A stretch of 64,000 bases of DNA from Eretmocerus hayati (GCA_029851415.1 CM056742.1:101848976-101912975), one strand, 5' to 3'; positions 1 through 11,098 are shown, counted from the first letter of the stretch. Numbers and translations are program-made. Notes: generated by a model not told the origin, from the letters alone.

Positions 1-24
1 TCACAGAAGATCAAGAAACATAGT

Positions 25-136
25 ATGATACTCGGGCGCAATGGTTTTCGCTTTCGCGTGACTGACCCTCGCCTGCGGCTCGGGCCTGGAAAAGTCACTC
101 GAAGTGCGAAAACCATCGTTTGCGCCCTTGTATCAT
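25..136. mobile_element. Palindromic MITE, copy 1
   Basis: The ends ATGATAC and GTATCAT are inverted, and most of the ~110 bp folds back: GGGCGCAA near the left end faces TTGCGCCC near the right, and GGTTTTCGC faces GCGAAAACC. A GC-rich core (CCTCGCCTGCGGCTCGGG) lies in the middle. The same layout recurs at 1707-1799, and the core alone recurs at 838-855, so this is a small dispersed family. It has no coding capacity and the target duplication is not clear. Confidence 0.6.
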
Positions 137-931
137 AATATAATATTTCGATTTGGTATGAGCACAATTTCAGCAATTTCGCCATGAATCTCGAAATGCT
201 CACAAAATGAGCAAGAAACATCCCATTCAAGCTCACGAGGTCGCAGTTTCTTTGTATTCATACATTCGTTGAGGAAAAATTTTTGTAATAGCCTACACAT
301 AGTTTTTTTTTTGCTTTCTCTAAAGAGAAAGCTTTGTTTTCACCCCGACGAAAATTTGAACAAATTTTTCATTAAAATAAACATATTCTTCAACAAAATC
401 CCTCTTATCGAAAAAAGCCAACGACCATTCTCTTCCTCTCGCCAAAAGCTATCAATTGTAGGTAACTTTTTTCCTCCTAATGTCCTCCCAAATCTGCCAA
501 AGACTCATCTTTCCACCCCATTTTCCGTGTCTGTGTGTGTGTATGTTTCTTGTTTTATATCGGACACGCTTTCTCTTTTACTATTCGCCTTAGCAACTTT
601 TGGCTTTCTACAAGTTGTAGAGAATCCAATTCCTGAGAGCCCAGTGATTTGGCACCTTTCGGCTCCCAGTCAAATTTGATCCATGGGCTTTTTCAAGCAA
701 AAGTGCTCGAATTTCGACTTTTAATACATAAATATCTTTTTCGCAATTTTCCAATGTTTGGGTGCCTACAAAATCACGAAAAATAACTTTCGCGCCTCAC
801 CCATGAAGTTCCCCGCTTCCGAACGATTATTTCGACCCTCGCCTGCGGCTCGGGCCGAAAACGAATCGCTCAGAAGCAAGCTACAACCTCATGAACTCGG
901 TGCGAAATATACTATTTCTCACACACTCTCT
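137..931. other. Gene-free stretch
   Basis: No supported gene. An open frame at 269-679 has biased, low-complexity composition and no recognisable domain or start context. A fragment of the palindromic MITE core lies near 830-870. The rest is AT-rich, unassigned sequence. Confidence 0.5.
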
Positions 932-2118
932 CAACAAATTGAGTCACCTAAACTATGATTTTTTCTGCGAGATCTATCGATTAGTTAATATCAAAATTTC
1001 ATTCAATCTCTACAGATCTGAAATTTTCAAAAAAATCAAAATTTTCACCAAAATTTTGTTTTGAGCCTTTTAAAACCTACCGCATCCAAATTCTGTCTCA
1101 ACCAAGTAATAGATATCATCGAAAAAACCTAAGACTAGGTGGCTCAAATCCTTCTAAGAAGCTTCCTCCAAAAAGTAATTCAAAAAATAAAGGAAAATTT
1201 TTCTTTATATTCAATTTTTCCTCCTACCCTCCCTTATGACTCATTTATCTCAATCTTTATGACCTGAACTATGGTTTTTTCTACGAGATCTATCGATTGG
1301 TTAATACCGAAATTCCATTTAATCTCTACAGATCTCAAATTTTCAAAAAAATCAAAATTTTTACCAAAAATTCCTTTTTGAGCCTTTCTAAACCCACCGC
1401 ATCCAAATTCTGTCTCAACCAAGTAATAGATATCATCAAAAAAATCTAAGACTAGATGGCTCAAATCCTCTTAAAAAGCCTCCTCCAAAAAATAATTCAA
1501 AAAATAAGGGAAAAATTTTCTTTATATTCAATTTTTCCACCTACCTCCCCATTTATCTCAATCTCAATGACCTAAACTATGATTTTTCCTGCGAGATCTA
1601 TCGATTGGTTAATACCGAAATTTCATTTTCGATACACTGTGCGTTAAAGTGCACTTTGCGCACAGTTTGACGACTTTTACTCACAGTTTATCGAAAAGTA
1701 TAGTTAGATACACGGGCGTAAAACCTATTATTCGCATCCTCGTGATGATTCCGAAACCCATCACTCGAATGCGAATTAAATGTTTTACGCCCTTGTATCG
1801 AAATGTACTATTAATCTCTACAGATCTCAATTTTTCAAAAGAATCTAAATTTTTACGAAAAATTTCTTCTTGAGCCTTTTTAAACCCACCACATCCAAAT
1901 TCTGTCTTAACCAAGTAATAGATATCATCGAAAAAACCTAACACTAGATGGCTCAAATCCTTCTAAAAAGCTTCCTCCAAAAAATAATTCAAAAAATAAA
2001 GGAAAATTTTTCATATTCAATTTTTTCTTCCACCTTCCTTTATGACTCATTTATCTCAATCTTAATGACCTAAACTATGGTTTTTTTGCGAGATCTATCG
2101 ATTGGTTAATACCGAAAC
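932..2118. repeat. ~310-bp direct tandem repeat, four copies
   Basis: A block containing a CGAGATCTATCGATT-like segment, then an ATCTCTACAGATCT-like segment, then a run matching CAACCAAGTAATAGATATCATC, recurs at intervals of about 315, 308 and about 497 bp. The last interval is long because a MITE sits inside the third copy. The fourth copy is split by the LINE and resumes at 4641. Copies differ by scattered substitutions. No coding role is evident. Confidence 0.75.
1628..1811. mobile_element. MITE inserted in a tandem-repeat copy, containing palindromic MITE copy 2
   Basis: Comparison with the uninterrupted repeat copies defines the insertion: about 184 bp lie between CATT and TAATCTC. Short inverted ends TTTCGATACA and TGTATCGAAA are visible. 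Inside, 1707-1799 repeats the palindrome seen at 25-136 (GATACACGGGCG facing CGCCCTTGTATC). It may be one element or a nested pair. Confidence 0.6.
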
Positions 2119-2126
2119 TTCATTTA

Positions 2127-4632
2127 TTTTATTTATTTTATTTTATTTTATTTGGATCAACGGTCCCTCAGACCTTTAGTACATAATTATACAAATAACC
2201 AACATTGGTAAATAATAAAAATATTTTGAAACAAATCTTCCAATATCTTCCTGCAAAATCACCTTATAATAACTATAAAGATGGAATAATGTATTAGCAG
2301 GCAGATAGAGCTGGAATCTTTTTCAAATAAGTAATAGATTTCACAAAACATCAAAAATAATAATAATAGAAAATAATAATATTCATTCATATAAGAGAAG
2401 TTTCTCTCTCGCTAACTGTTTAAATTTTGAAACTGTGATACCACAATATTCAAACCATTGATAGTTTTCATTTGCAATTCTACACATTCGATTCAGAGAT
2501 GACTTTTGGGATGAGGAGTTTGTATTGAATAGTATCTCATTTCGCCTTAGTATTTTCCCAGGGATTCTAATCTCAATTCTTTCAAGAAGTTCAGGAGCAT
2601 CCACATAGTTGGACATTAGTTTAAAAAGAAAGAATGAGTCTTGGTAATTGAGGAATGACTCTATTGAGCAAATTGAGTGTTTTCTGGCTACATCCACATA
2701 ATCATGAGATCTCCAGTCCATTGGAGAGCCATCAAAGTGTGCTAGGAATCTTAAAAACTTGTGTTGAATGGACTCAATTTTTTTCATCATTTTTGCTGTG
2801 TGAGGTAGCCAGACTGATGAAGCATATGTCAAGGTAGATCTCACTAAAGTTAAGTACAATGTACAAATAGTTTCAGATTCAAGGAAGGCAGTAGATTTTC
2901 TTTTTAATATTGCTAATGTCCTGTTTGCTTTATTTATTATAGCACTGATGTGTGCTTCAAAATTGAGTCTAGAATCAAGAATAACCCCAAGGTCTCTTAC
3001 TACATTTACTCTATTGAGAGCAGTTCCACATAGATAGTAATCAAAGACTATAGGAGCTTCAGGGCTCTTATGAAAAGAGATGCTCGTACACTTTCCAATG
3101 TTAAATTTTAACATATTATCATCCATCCAAGACTGTAGTGCTTCCAAGTCGAGTTGTAGTAATTTAGCATCCTCCACATTATTTATCCTCCTAAATAGCT
3201 TCAAATCGTCAGCAAACAGCAAGGCTTTAGAGTATTTGATACATTTTAGTGCATCATTTATAAATACGTTGAAGAGGAGAGTCCCCAAGTGAGATCCCTG
3301 GGGAACTCCAGAGTGAACTTGAAATGAGTTTGAAGTGATACCATTTACTCTAACTGCTTGAACTCGGTCAGATAGATATGACCCAATCCACTCAAGGAGA
3401 GATCCAGTGATCCCCATGCTCTTTAGCTTTCTTATTAGGATTTCATGGCAGACAGAGTCAAAAGCTTTAGAAATATCAGTATAAATTGCATCAACTTGGA
3501 GTCCAGCTTCAAATGCTTCAAAAATATACTCTGTAAGGCATGTAAGATTTGTGGTAGTTGAGCGCTTTGGCATGAATCCATGTTGATGAATACTAATAAG
3601 TTTATGAACATGTATAGACAGTTTACTTTCAATCATACTATCTAATAGCTTGCCAAATAATGAGATTTTTGAAATTGGCCTATAGTTTTCGATTTGATGT
3701 GAATCCCCACCTTTAGGTATGGGAGACACCCAACTAAATTTCCATAATTTTGGAAAGCATCCAGATTTCAGAGACATGTTGAAAATAATACTTAAAGGAT
3801 CTGCAAGATTTAAAAAACAATTTTTTACAAACAATGAATGAATTCCATCTGGACCAAGGCCCAGCTTTTCACTTGCAAATTGTAACTCTCTCACAACATC
3901 ATCTCTGTTTATCTCAATATTGGAAATAGCAAACGAGTCAAAATTATCTTCATGAGAAGTGTTAGGTGGCTTATCATGTTTCTTGTAAAAAGTACTAAAG
4001 TATTCAGAAAAAAACTGTACACCTTGATCTGGATCTACTACTGTTTTACCTTGATAGCAAAGTTTCTCGGGAATAGTACTTTTATTTGTGGGATTTGCAA
4101 ATTGCCAAAAAGCATTACAATCTACTTTTATATCATCTTCAACCTGCTTTGTGTAGATTTTTCTGTCACGCCTAATCAAGTATTTGCATTTTGTTCTATG
4201 AAGTCTAAATTTCTGACGATCAATATCTTTACCAGTTCTTTTGGCTTTTTTGTGACTAATTTTCTTTGCTATAATTTCTGCTTTCAGTTCTTTGGAGAAC
4301 CACTTTGGATAAGTAGTTTGAAACTTTTTACTATAAGGAACATAGCATGCTATTAATTCAAAAAGAAAATTATAAAATTTGTCAACTGCTTCATCAACAT
4401 TCTTAACATTTTCAAAAAATATATCCCAGTCTACATTTTTTAGTTTACCATTAATTTCATCATAGTTAGCTAGTTTATAGTTGAAGACATAGTCTGAACT
4501 GGAAATAAATGAACTTTGACTAGCTGATAGAGTTGGGATAGTGATGGAGTAACCTACATGAAAAGAATCATGAAATACAAATGAGTCATCGCTCACCTGA
4601 AAATCTACATTTTCAATATTAGTAAAAACTAA
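2127..4632 (-). mobile_element. 5'-truncated Jockey/CR1-group LINE with 8-bp target duplication
   Basis: A non-LTR retrotransposon inserted on the minus strand. Its 3' end at 2127 carries a short AAATA-type tail, read as TTTTATTT repeats on the plus strand. The direct repeat TTCATTTA flanks it at 2119-2126 and 4633-4640 and fits target-primed integration. The 5' end is cut inside the endonuclease: only its last strand (LVFTNI...VGYSI) remains before the linker and reverse transcriptase. It split one copy of the ~310-bp tandem repeat, so it is younger than that array. Confidence 0.88.
2383..4596 (-). CDS. LINE ORF2 fragment: reverse transcriptase, endonuclease lost
   Basis: An open frame of 737 codons with no internal stop. 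Residues ~1-190 are the linker after the endonuclease. The reverse transcriptase fingers and palm follow, with ENYRPISK near residue 305, DISKAFDSV near 380, HSGVPQGSHLG near 425 and the catalytic FADD at 461-464. The thumb (DLGVILDSRLNFEAHI) and a C-terminal domain complete it. It would copy LINE RNA at a nicked target. The frame is open further upstream to 4632, so the nominal start is not a true initiator; the element is a truncated, recently inserted copy that cannot nick DNA by itself. Clade placement (Jockey/CR1 group) is by motif style only. Confidence 0.88.
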   Translation of the reverse strand: MSDDSFVFHDSFHVGYSITIPTLSASQSSFISSSDYVFNYKLANYDEINGKLKNVDWDIFFENVKNVDEAVDKFYNFLFELIACYVPYSKKFQTTYPKWFSKELKAEIIAKKISHKKAKRTGKDIDRQKFRLHRTKCKYLIRRDRKIYTKQVEDDIKVDCNAFWQFANPTNKSTIPEKLCYQGKTVVDPDQGVQFFSEYFSTFYKKHDKPPNTSHEDNFDSFAISNIEINRDDVVRELQFASEKLGLGPDGIHSLFVKNCFLNLADPLSIIFNMSLKSGCFPKLWKFSWVSPIPKGGDSHQIENYRPISKISLFGKLLDSMIESKLSIHVHKLISIHQHGFMPKRSTTTNLTCLTEYIFEAFEAGLQVDAIYTDISKAFDSVCHEILIRKLKSMGITGSLLEWIGSYLSDRVQAVRVNGITSNSFQVHSGVPQGSHLGTLLFNVFINDALKCIKYSKALLFADDLKLFRRINNVEDAKLLQLDLEALQSWMDDNMLKFNIGKCTSISFHKSPEAPIVFDYYLCGTALNRVNVVRDLGVILDSRLNFEAHISAIINKANRTLAILKRKSTAFLESETICTLYLTLVRSTLTYASSVWLPHTAKMMKKIESIQHKFLRFLAHFDGSPMDWRSHDYVDVARKHSICSIESFLNYQDSFFLFKLMSNYVDAPELLERIEIRIPGKILRRNEILFNTNSSSQKSSLNRMCRIANENYQWFEYCGITVSKFKQLAREKLLLYE

Positions 4633-4640
4633 TTCATTTA

Positions 4641-5268
4641 ATCTCTACAGATCTCAAATTTTCAAAAAAATCAGAATTTTCATACAATTTTAGGATCATG
4701 ATGGTCTGGTGATTCTAATTATCATCATATGACGCTTGGAGAAAGCTTCCTGCTAATCACTTTTAGCAGCGTATTTTTTTATTATTCTGAACCTACAAAC
4801 ACATTAGTCGAATATAAATACATATATTTTTCTTAAGAAGGCGTTCCACCATTTTCTACGGCGAGCCCAGGCCTCCTCGTTGTAAGTCAAATCTCGATTA
4901 TTGAAAATAGATTAGTTGAATATACAAGTATTATTCCTAAACAAGCGTTTCACCATTACACTTTACGAATCTATCTCAGAAGGTCCTTTTTCGTCGAAAT
5001 ATCTCAGAAGGTCCTTTTTCTCATCATCCAAATACGTTCATCTCGGGTGCTAGGGCGATTCCTTTTCCAAGCGAATTGGAGAAAATAAGTCCTTCGCGTC
5101 TCATATAACTTGCGAGCACATAGGGCGGTTATGTATTTCCGGCAGAGGCGTTAGCAGGTTCAATCAGTATGGGTTAAATTGATGAAGAATTCTTTTCAGC
5201 CATGCGAGCGAACTCATTATTTCCCTTTTTTCGGTGTGGTATACCTTGCAACTTTGCAATATTAGATG
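4641..5268. other. Gene-free stretch left of the satellite
   Basis: It begins with the resumed tail of the ~310-bp repeat. Two copies of ATCTCAGAAGGTCCTTTTT lie about 30 bp apart near 4974-5021. No gene was found. Confidence 0.5.
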
Positions 5269-5281
5269 AATATCATTCACT
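5269..5281 (+). repeat. 13-bp direct repeat, left border of the satellite array
   Basis: AATATCATTCACT abuts the first satellite base and is repeated in the same orientation at 15006-15018, directly after the last satellite base. This looks like a target-site duplication of the whole array. Confidence 0.75.
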
Positions 5282-5562
5282 GAAAATCATACCCTCGCTA
5301 TGTTCCAATATATGATGGGAGGAACGGCCGAATTGCGAGGCATTCCTTATCGGAGCTAGATTTCTTGACAGAGCTTCCGTCACTCTGATTGTCTGGGAGA
5401 CATGCATCCCCTATAGAGCCACAAAGCCATCGGGAAAATATCAAGAACCCAACTCCAATATCATTATTAGTCTCAAATGTAGAGCTGATGGTAGTTTCCA
5501 TCCTTGTCTCTACACCGTACTGAATCATTTAAACTGTAGAAAAGATGTGTGATATTAAGTGT

Positions 5563-5626
5563 GTGTTTCGCCCTGATCTCTCTCTTGGGCTCGTCAGTGA
5601 GACGAAGAGAGACCTGTCTCAGACAC
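5563..5626 (-). ncRNA. Hammerhead ribozyme, minus array unit 1
   Basis: The core matches the copy at 7508-7571 in reverse complement. Predicted cleavage lies between 5622 and 5621. Confidence 0.85.
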
Positions 5627-6075
5627 TATTGTAAATCAGGTGGATTGAAATCAGGTTGAAGAAGGGTTAACATTGAAATTTTGGTGAAACAACCGTAAAT
5701 TGAGGTTGCCATCTAGTGATGAAGACACGAAGCAGATGTTAAGCTTCGTGCGGTAAACGACTTTATACGGCCTCATGTCGTTTGGTGGAATAATGAAAAT
5801 CATACCCTCGCTATGTTCCAATATATGATGGGAGGAACGGCCGAATTGCGAGGCATTCCTTATCGGAGCTAGATTTCTTGACAGAGCTTCCGTCACTCTG
5901 ATTGTCTGGGAGACATGCATCCCCTATAGAGCCACAAAGCCATCGGGAAAATATCAAGAACCCAACTCCAATATCATTATTAGTCTCAAATGTAGAGCTG
6001 ATGGTAGTTTCCATCCTTGTCTCTACACCGTACTGAATCATTTAAACTGTAGAAAAGATGTGTGATATTAAGTGT

Positions 6076-6139
6076 GTGTTTCGCCCTGATCTCTCTCTTG
6101 GGCTCGTCAGTGAGACGAAGAGAGACCTGTCTCAGACAC
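6076..6139 (-). ncRNA. Hammerhead ribozyme, minus array unit 2
   Basis: Core intact. Predicted cleavage lies between 6135 and 6134. This unit differs from its neighbours outside the ribozyme (T for A near 6210). Confidence 0.85.
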
Positions 6140-6588
6140 TATTGTAAATCAGGTGGATTGAAATCAGGTTGAAGAAGGGTTAACATTGAAATTTTGGTGA
6201 AACAACCGTTAATTGAGGTTGCCATCTAGTGATGAAGACACGAAGCAGATGTTAAGCTTCGTGCGGTAAACGACTTTATACGGCCTCATGTCGTTTGGTG
6301 GAATAATGAAAATCATACCCTCGCTATGTTCCAATATATGATGGGAGGAACGGCCGAATTGCGAGGCATTCCTTATCGGAGCTAGATTTCTTGACAGAGC
6401 TTCCGTCACTCTGATTGTCTGGGAGACATGCATCCCCTATAGAGCCACAAAGCCATCGGGAAAATATCAAGAACCCAACTCCAATATCATTATTAGTCTC
6501 AAATGTAGAGCTGATGGTAGTTTCCATCCTTGTCTCTACACCGTACTGAATCATTTAAACTGTAGAAAAGATGTGTGATATTAAGTGT

Positions 6589-6652
6589 GTGTTTCGCCCT
6601 GATCTCTCTCTTGGGCTCGTCAGTGAGACGAAGAGAGACCTGTCTCAGACAC
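6589..6652 (-). ncRNA. Hammerhead ribozyme, minus array unit 3
   Basis: Core intact. Predicted cleavage lies between 6648 and 6647. Confidence 0.85.
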
Positions 6653-7101
6653 TATTGTAAATCAGGTGGATTGAAATCAGGTTGAAGAAGGGTTAACATT
6701 GAAATTTTGGTGAAACAACCGTAAATTGAGGTTGCCATCTAGTGATGAAGACACGAAGCAGATGTTAAGCTTCGTGCGGTAAACGACTTTATACGGCCTC
6801 ATGTCGTTTGGTGGAATAATGAAAATCATACCCTCGCTATGTTCCAATATATGATGGGAGGAACGGCCGAATTGCGAGGCATTCCTTATCGGAGCTAGAT
6901 TTCTTGACAGAGCTTCCGTCACTCTGATTGTCTGGGAGACATGCATCCCCTATAGAGCCACAAAGCCATCGGGAAAATATCAAGAACCCAACTCCAATAT
7001 TATTATTAGTCTCAAATGTAGAGCTGATGGTAGTTTCCATCCTTGTCTCTACACCGTACTGAATCATTTAAACTGTAGAAAAGATGTGTGATATTAAGTG
7101 T

Positions 7102-7165
7102 GTGTTTCGCCCTGATCTCTCTCTTGGGCTCGTCAGTGAGACGAAGAGAGACCTGTCTCAGACAC
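7102..7165 (-). ncRNA. Hammerhead ribozyme, minus array unit 4
   Basis: Core intact. Predicted cleavage lies between 7161 and 7160. It is the unit nearest the inversion axis on the left. Confidence 0.85.
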
Positions 7166-7324
7166 TATTGTAAATCAGGTGGATTGAAATCAGGTTGAAG
7201 AAGGGTTAACATTGAAATTTTGGTGAAACAACCGTAAATTGAGGTTGCCATCTAGTGATGAAGACACGAAGCAGATGTTAAGCTTCGTGCGGTAAACGAC
7301 TTTATACGGCCTCATGTCGTTTGG

Positions 7325-7348
7325 TGGAATAATGAATTCATTATTCTA
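7325..7348. other. Inversion axis of the satellite array
   Basis: Minus-strand units end and plus-strand units begin at GAATTC (7334-7339), within a perfect dyad AATAATGAATTCATTATT. A normal unit junction reads AATAATGAAAATC here, so a few bases were lost or changed when the two orientations were joined. Confidence 0.85.
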
Positions 7349-7507
7349 CCAAACGACATGAGGCCGTATAAAGTCGTTTACCGCACGAAGCTTAACATCT
7401 GCTTCGTGTCTTCATCACTAGATGGCAACCTCAATTTACGGTTGTTTCACCAAAATTTCAATGTTAACCCTTCTTCAACCTGATTTCAATCCACCTGATT
7501 TACAATA

Positions 7508-7571
7508 GTGTCTGAGACAGGTCTCTCTTCGTCTCACTGACGAGCCCAAGAGAGAGATCAGGGCGAAACAC
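7508..7571 (+). ncRNA. Type III hammerhead ribozyme, plus array unit 1 (reference copy)
   Basis: Self-cleaving RNA motif. Stem III is GUGU (7508-7511) with ACAC (7568-7571). C17 is 7512, so cleavage falls between 7512 and 7513. Stem I is UGAGAC (7513-7518) with GUCUCA (7531-7536). The conserved CUGACGA is 7537-7543. Stem II is GCCC (7544-7547) with GGGC (7561-7564), then GAAA (7565-7568). All canonical core bases, the G10.1-C11.1 pair and the A15.1-U16.1 pair are present. Loop I (UCUCUCUU, 7522-7529) and loop II (AAGAGAGA, 7548-7555) are complementary over 8 nt, fitting the loop-loop contact that natural hammerheads need. Stem III is open, which is type III topology. Activity is inferred, not shown. 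Confidence 0.88.
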
Positions 7572-8020
7572 ACACTTAATATCACACATCTTTTCTACAG
7601 TTTAAATGATTCAGTACGGTGTAGAGACAAGGATGGAAACTACCATCAGCTCTACATTTGAGACTAATAATGATATTGGAGTTGGGTTCTTGATATTTTC
7701 CCGATGGCTTTGTGGCTCTATAGGGGATGCATGTCTCCCAGACAATCAGAGTGACGGAAGCTCTGTCAAGAAATCTAGCTCCGATAAGGAATGCCTCGCA
7801 ATTCGGCCGTTCCTCCCATCATATATTGGAACATAGCGAGGGTATGATTTTCATTATTCCACCAAACGACATGAGGCCGTATAAAGTCGTTTACCGCACG
7901 AAGCTTAACATCTGCTTCGTGTCTTCATCACTAGATGGCAACCTCAATTTACGGTTGTTTCACCAAAATTTCAATGTTAACCCTTCTTCAACCTGATTTC
8001 AATCCACCTGATTTACAATA

Positions 8021-8084
8021 GTGTCTGAGACAGGTCTCTCTTCGTCTCACTGACGAGCCCAAGAGAGAGATCAGGGCGAAACAC
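8021..8084 (+). ncRNA. Hammerhead ribozyme, plus array unit 2
   Basis: Core intact. Predicted cleavage lies between 8025 and 8026. Confidence 0.85.
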
Positions 8085-8533
8085 ACACTTAATATCACAC
8101 ATCTTTTCTACAGTTTAAATGATTCAGTACGGTGTAGAGACAAGGATGGAAACTACCATCAGCTCTACATTTGAGACTAATAATGATATTGGAGTTGGGT
8201 TCTTGATATTTTCCCGATGGCTTTGTGGCTCTATAGGGGATGCATGTCTCCCAGACAATCAGAGTGACGGAAGCTCTGTCGAGAAATCTAGCTCCGATAA
8301 GGAATGCCTCGCAATTCGGCCGTTCCTCCCATCATATATTGGAACATAGCGAGGGTATGATTTTCATTATTCCACCAAACGACATGAGGCCGTATAAAGT
8401 CGTTTACCGCACGAAGCTTAACATCCGCTTCGTGTCTTCATCACTAGATGGCAACCTCAATTTACGGTTGTTTCACCAAAATTTCAATGTTAACCCTTCT
8501 TCAACCTGATTTCAATCCACCTGATTTACAATA

Positions 8534-8597
8534 GTGTCTGAGACAGGTCTCTCTTCGTCTCACTGACGAGCCCAAGAGAGAGATCAGGGCGAAACAC
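8534..8597 (+). ncRNA. Hammerhead ribozyme, plus array unit 3
   Basis: Core intact. Predicted cleavage lies between 8538 and 8539. Confidence 0.85.
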
Positions 8598-9046
8598 ACA
8601 CTTAATATCACACATCTTTTCTACAGTTTAAATGATTCAGTACGGTGTAGAGACAAGGATGGAAACTACCATCAGCTCTACATTTGAGACTAATAATGAT
8701 ATTGGAGTTGGGTTCTTGATATTTTCCCGATGGCTTTGTGGCTCTATAGGGGATGCATGTCTCCCAGACAATCAGAGTGACGGAAGCTCTGTCAAGAAAT
8801 CTAGCTCCGATAAGGAATGCCTCGCAATTCGGCCGTTCCTCCCATCATATATTGGAGCATAGTGATGGTATGATTTTCATTATTCCACCAAACGACATGA
8901 GGCCGTATAAAGTCGTTTACCGCACGAAGCTTAACATCTGCTTCATGTCTTCATCACTAGATGACAACCTCAATTTACGGTTGTTTCACCAAAATTTCAA
9001 TGTTAACCCTTCTTCAACCTGATTTCAATCCACCTGATTTACAATA

Positions 9047-9110
9047 GTGTCTGAGACAGGTCTCTCTTCGTCTCACTGACGAGCCCAAGAGAGAGATCAG
9101 GGCGAAACAC
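9047..9110 (+). ncRNA. Hammerhead ribozyme, plus array unit 4
   Basis: Core intact. Predicted cleavage lies between 9051 and 9052. Confidence 0.85.
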
Positions 9111-9559
9111 ACACTTAATATCACACATCTTTTCTACAGTTTAAATGATTCAGTACGGTGTAGAGACAAGGATGGAAACTACCATCAGCTCTACATTTGA
9201 GACTAATAATGATATTGGAGTTGGGTTCTTGATATTTTCCCGATGGCTTTGTGGCTCTATAGGGGATGCATGTCTCCCAGACAATCAGAGTGACGGAAGC
9301 TCTGTCAAGAAATCTAGCTCCGATAAGGAATGCCTCGCAATTCGGCCGTTCCTCCCATCATATATTGGAACATAGCGAGGGTATGATTTTCATTATTCCA
9401 CCAAACGACATGAGGCCGTATAAAGTCGTTTACCGCACGAAGCTTAACATCTGCTTCGTGTCTTCATCACTAGATGGCAACCTCAATTTACGGTTGTTTC
9501 ACCAAAATTTCAATGTTAACCCTTCTTCAACCTGATTTCAATCCACCTGATTTACAATA

Positions 9560-9623
9560 GTGTCTGAGACAGGTCTCTCTTCGTCTCACTGACGAGCCCA
9601 AGAGAGAGATCAGGGCGAAACAC
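9560..9623 (+). ncRNA. Hammerhead ribozyme, plus array unit 5
   Basis: Core intact. Predicted cleavage lies between 9564 and 9565. Confidence 0.85.
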
Positions 9624-10072
9624 ACACTTAATATCACACATCTTTTCTACAGTTTAAATGATTCAGTACGGTGTAGAGACAAGGATGGAAACTACCATCA
9701 GCTCTACATTTGAGACTAATAATGATATTGGAGTTGGGTTCTTGATATTTTCCCGATGGCTTTGTGGCTCTATAGGGGATGCATGTCTCCCAGACAATCA
9801 GAGTGACGGAAGCTCTGTCAAGAAATCTAGCTCCGATAAGGAATGCCTCGCAATTCGGCCGTTCCTCCCATCATATATTGGAGCATAGCGATGGTATGAT
9901 TTTCATTATTCCACCAAACGACATGAGGCCGTATAAAGTCGTTTACCGCACGAAGCTTAACATCTGCTTCATGTCTTCATCACTAGATGGCAACCTCAAT
10001 TTACGGTTGTTTCACCAAAATTTCAATGTTAACCCTTCTTCAACCTGATTTCAATCCACCTGATTTACAATA

Positions 10073-10136
10073 GTGTCTGAGACAGGTCTCTCTTCGTCTC
10101 ACTGACGAGCCCAAGAGAGAGATCAGGGCGAAACAC
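10073..10136 (+). ncRNA. Hammerhead ribozyme, plus array unit 6
   Basis: Core intact. Predicted cleavage lies between 10077 and 10078. Confidence 0.85.
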
Positions 10137-10585
10137 ACACTTAATATCACACATCTTTTCTACAGTTTAAATGATTCAGTACGGTGTAGAGACAAGGATG
10201 GAAACTACCATCAGCTCTACATTTGAGACTAATAATGATATTGGAGTTGGGTTCTTGATATTTTCCCGATGGCTTTGTGGCTCTATAGGGGATGCATGTC
10301 TCCCAGACAATCAGAGTGACGGAAGCTCTGTCAAGAAATCTAGCTCCGATAAGGAATGCCTCGCAATTCGGCCGTTCCTCCCATCATATATTGGAACATA
10401 GCGAGGGTATGATTTTCATTATTCCACCAAACGACATGAGGCCGTATAAAGTCGTTTACCGCACGAAGCTTAACATCTGCTTCGTGTCTTCATCACTAGA
10501 TGGGAACCTCAATTTACGGTTGTTTCACCAAAATTTCAATGTTAACCCTTCTTCAACCTGATTTCAATCCACCTGATTTACAATA

Positions 10586-10649
10586 GTGTCTGAGACAGGT
10601 CTCTCTTCGTCTCACTGACGAGCCCAAGAGAGAGATCAGGGCGAAACAC
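10586..10649 (+). ncRNA. Hammerhead ribozyme, plus array unit 7
   Basis: Core intact. Predicted cleavage lies between 10590 and 10591. Confidence 0.85.
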
Positions 10650-11098
10650 ACACTTAATATCACACATCTTTTCTACAGTTTAAATGATTCAGTATGGTGT
10701 AGAGACAAGGATGGAAACTACCATCAGCTCTACATTTGAGACTAATAATGATATTGGAGTTGGGTTCTTGATATTTTCCCGATGGCTTTGTGGCTCTATA
10801 GGGGATGCATGTCTCCCAGACAATCAGAGTGACGGAAGCTCTGTCAAGAAATCTAGCTCCGATAAGGAATGCCTCGCAATTCGGCCGTTCCTCCCATCAT
10901 ATATTGGAGCATAGCGATGGTATGATTTTCATTATTCCACCAAACGACATGAGGCCGTATAAAGTCGTTTATCGCACGAAGCTTAACATCTGCTTCGTGT
11001 CTTCATCACTAGATGGCAACCTCAATTTACGGTTGTTTCACCAAAATTTCAATGTTAACCCTTCTTCAACCTGATTTCAATCCACCTGATTTACAATA

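Noticed and set aside
269..679. 136-codon open frame as a gene
   Set aside because: Low-complexity composition, no domain, no splice or promoter context, and it lies between mobile elements.
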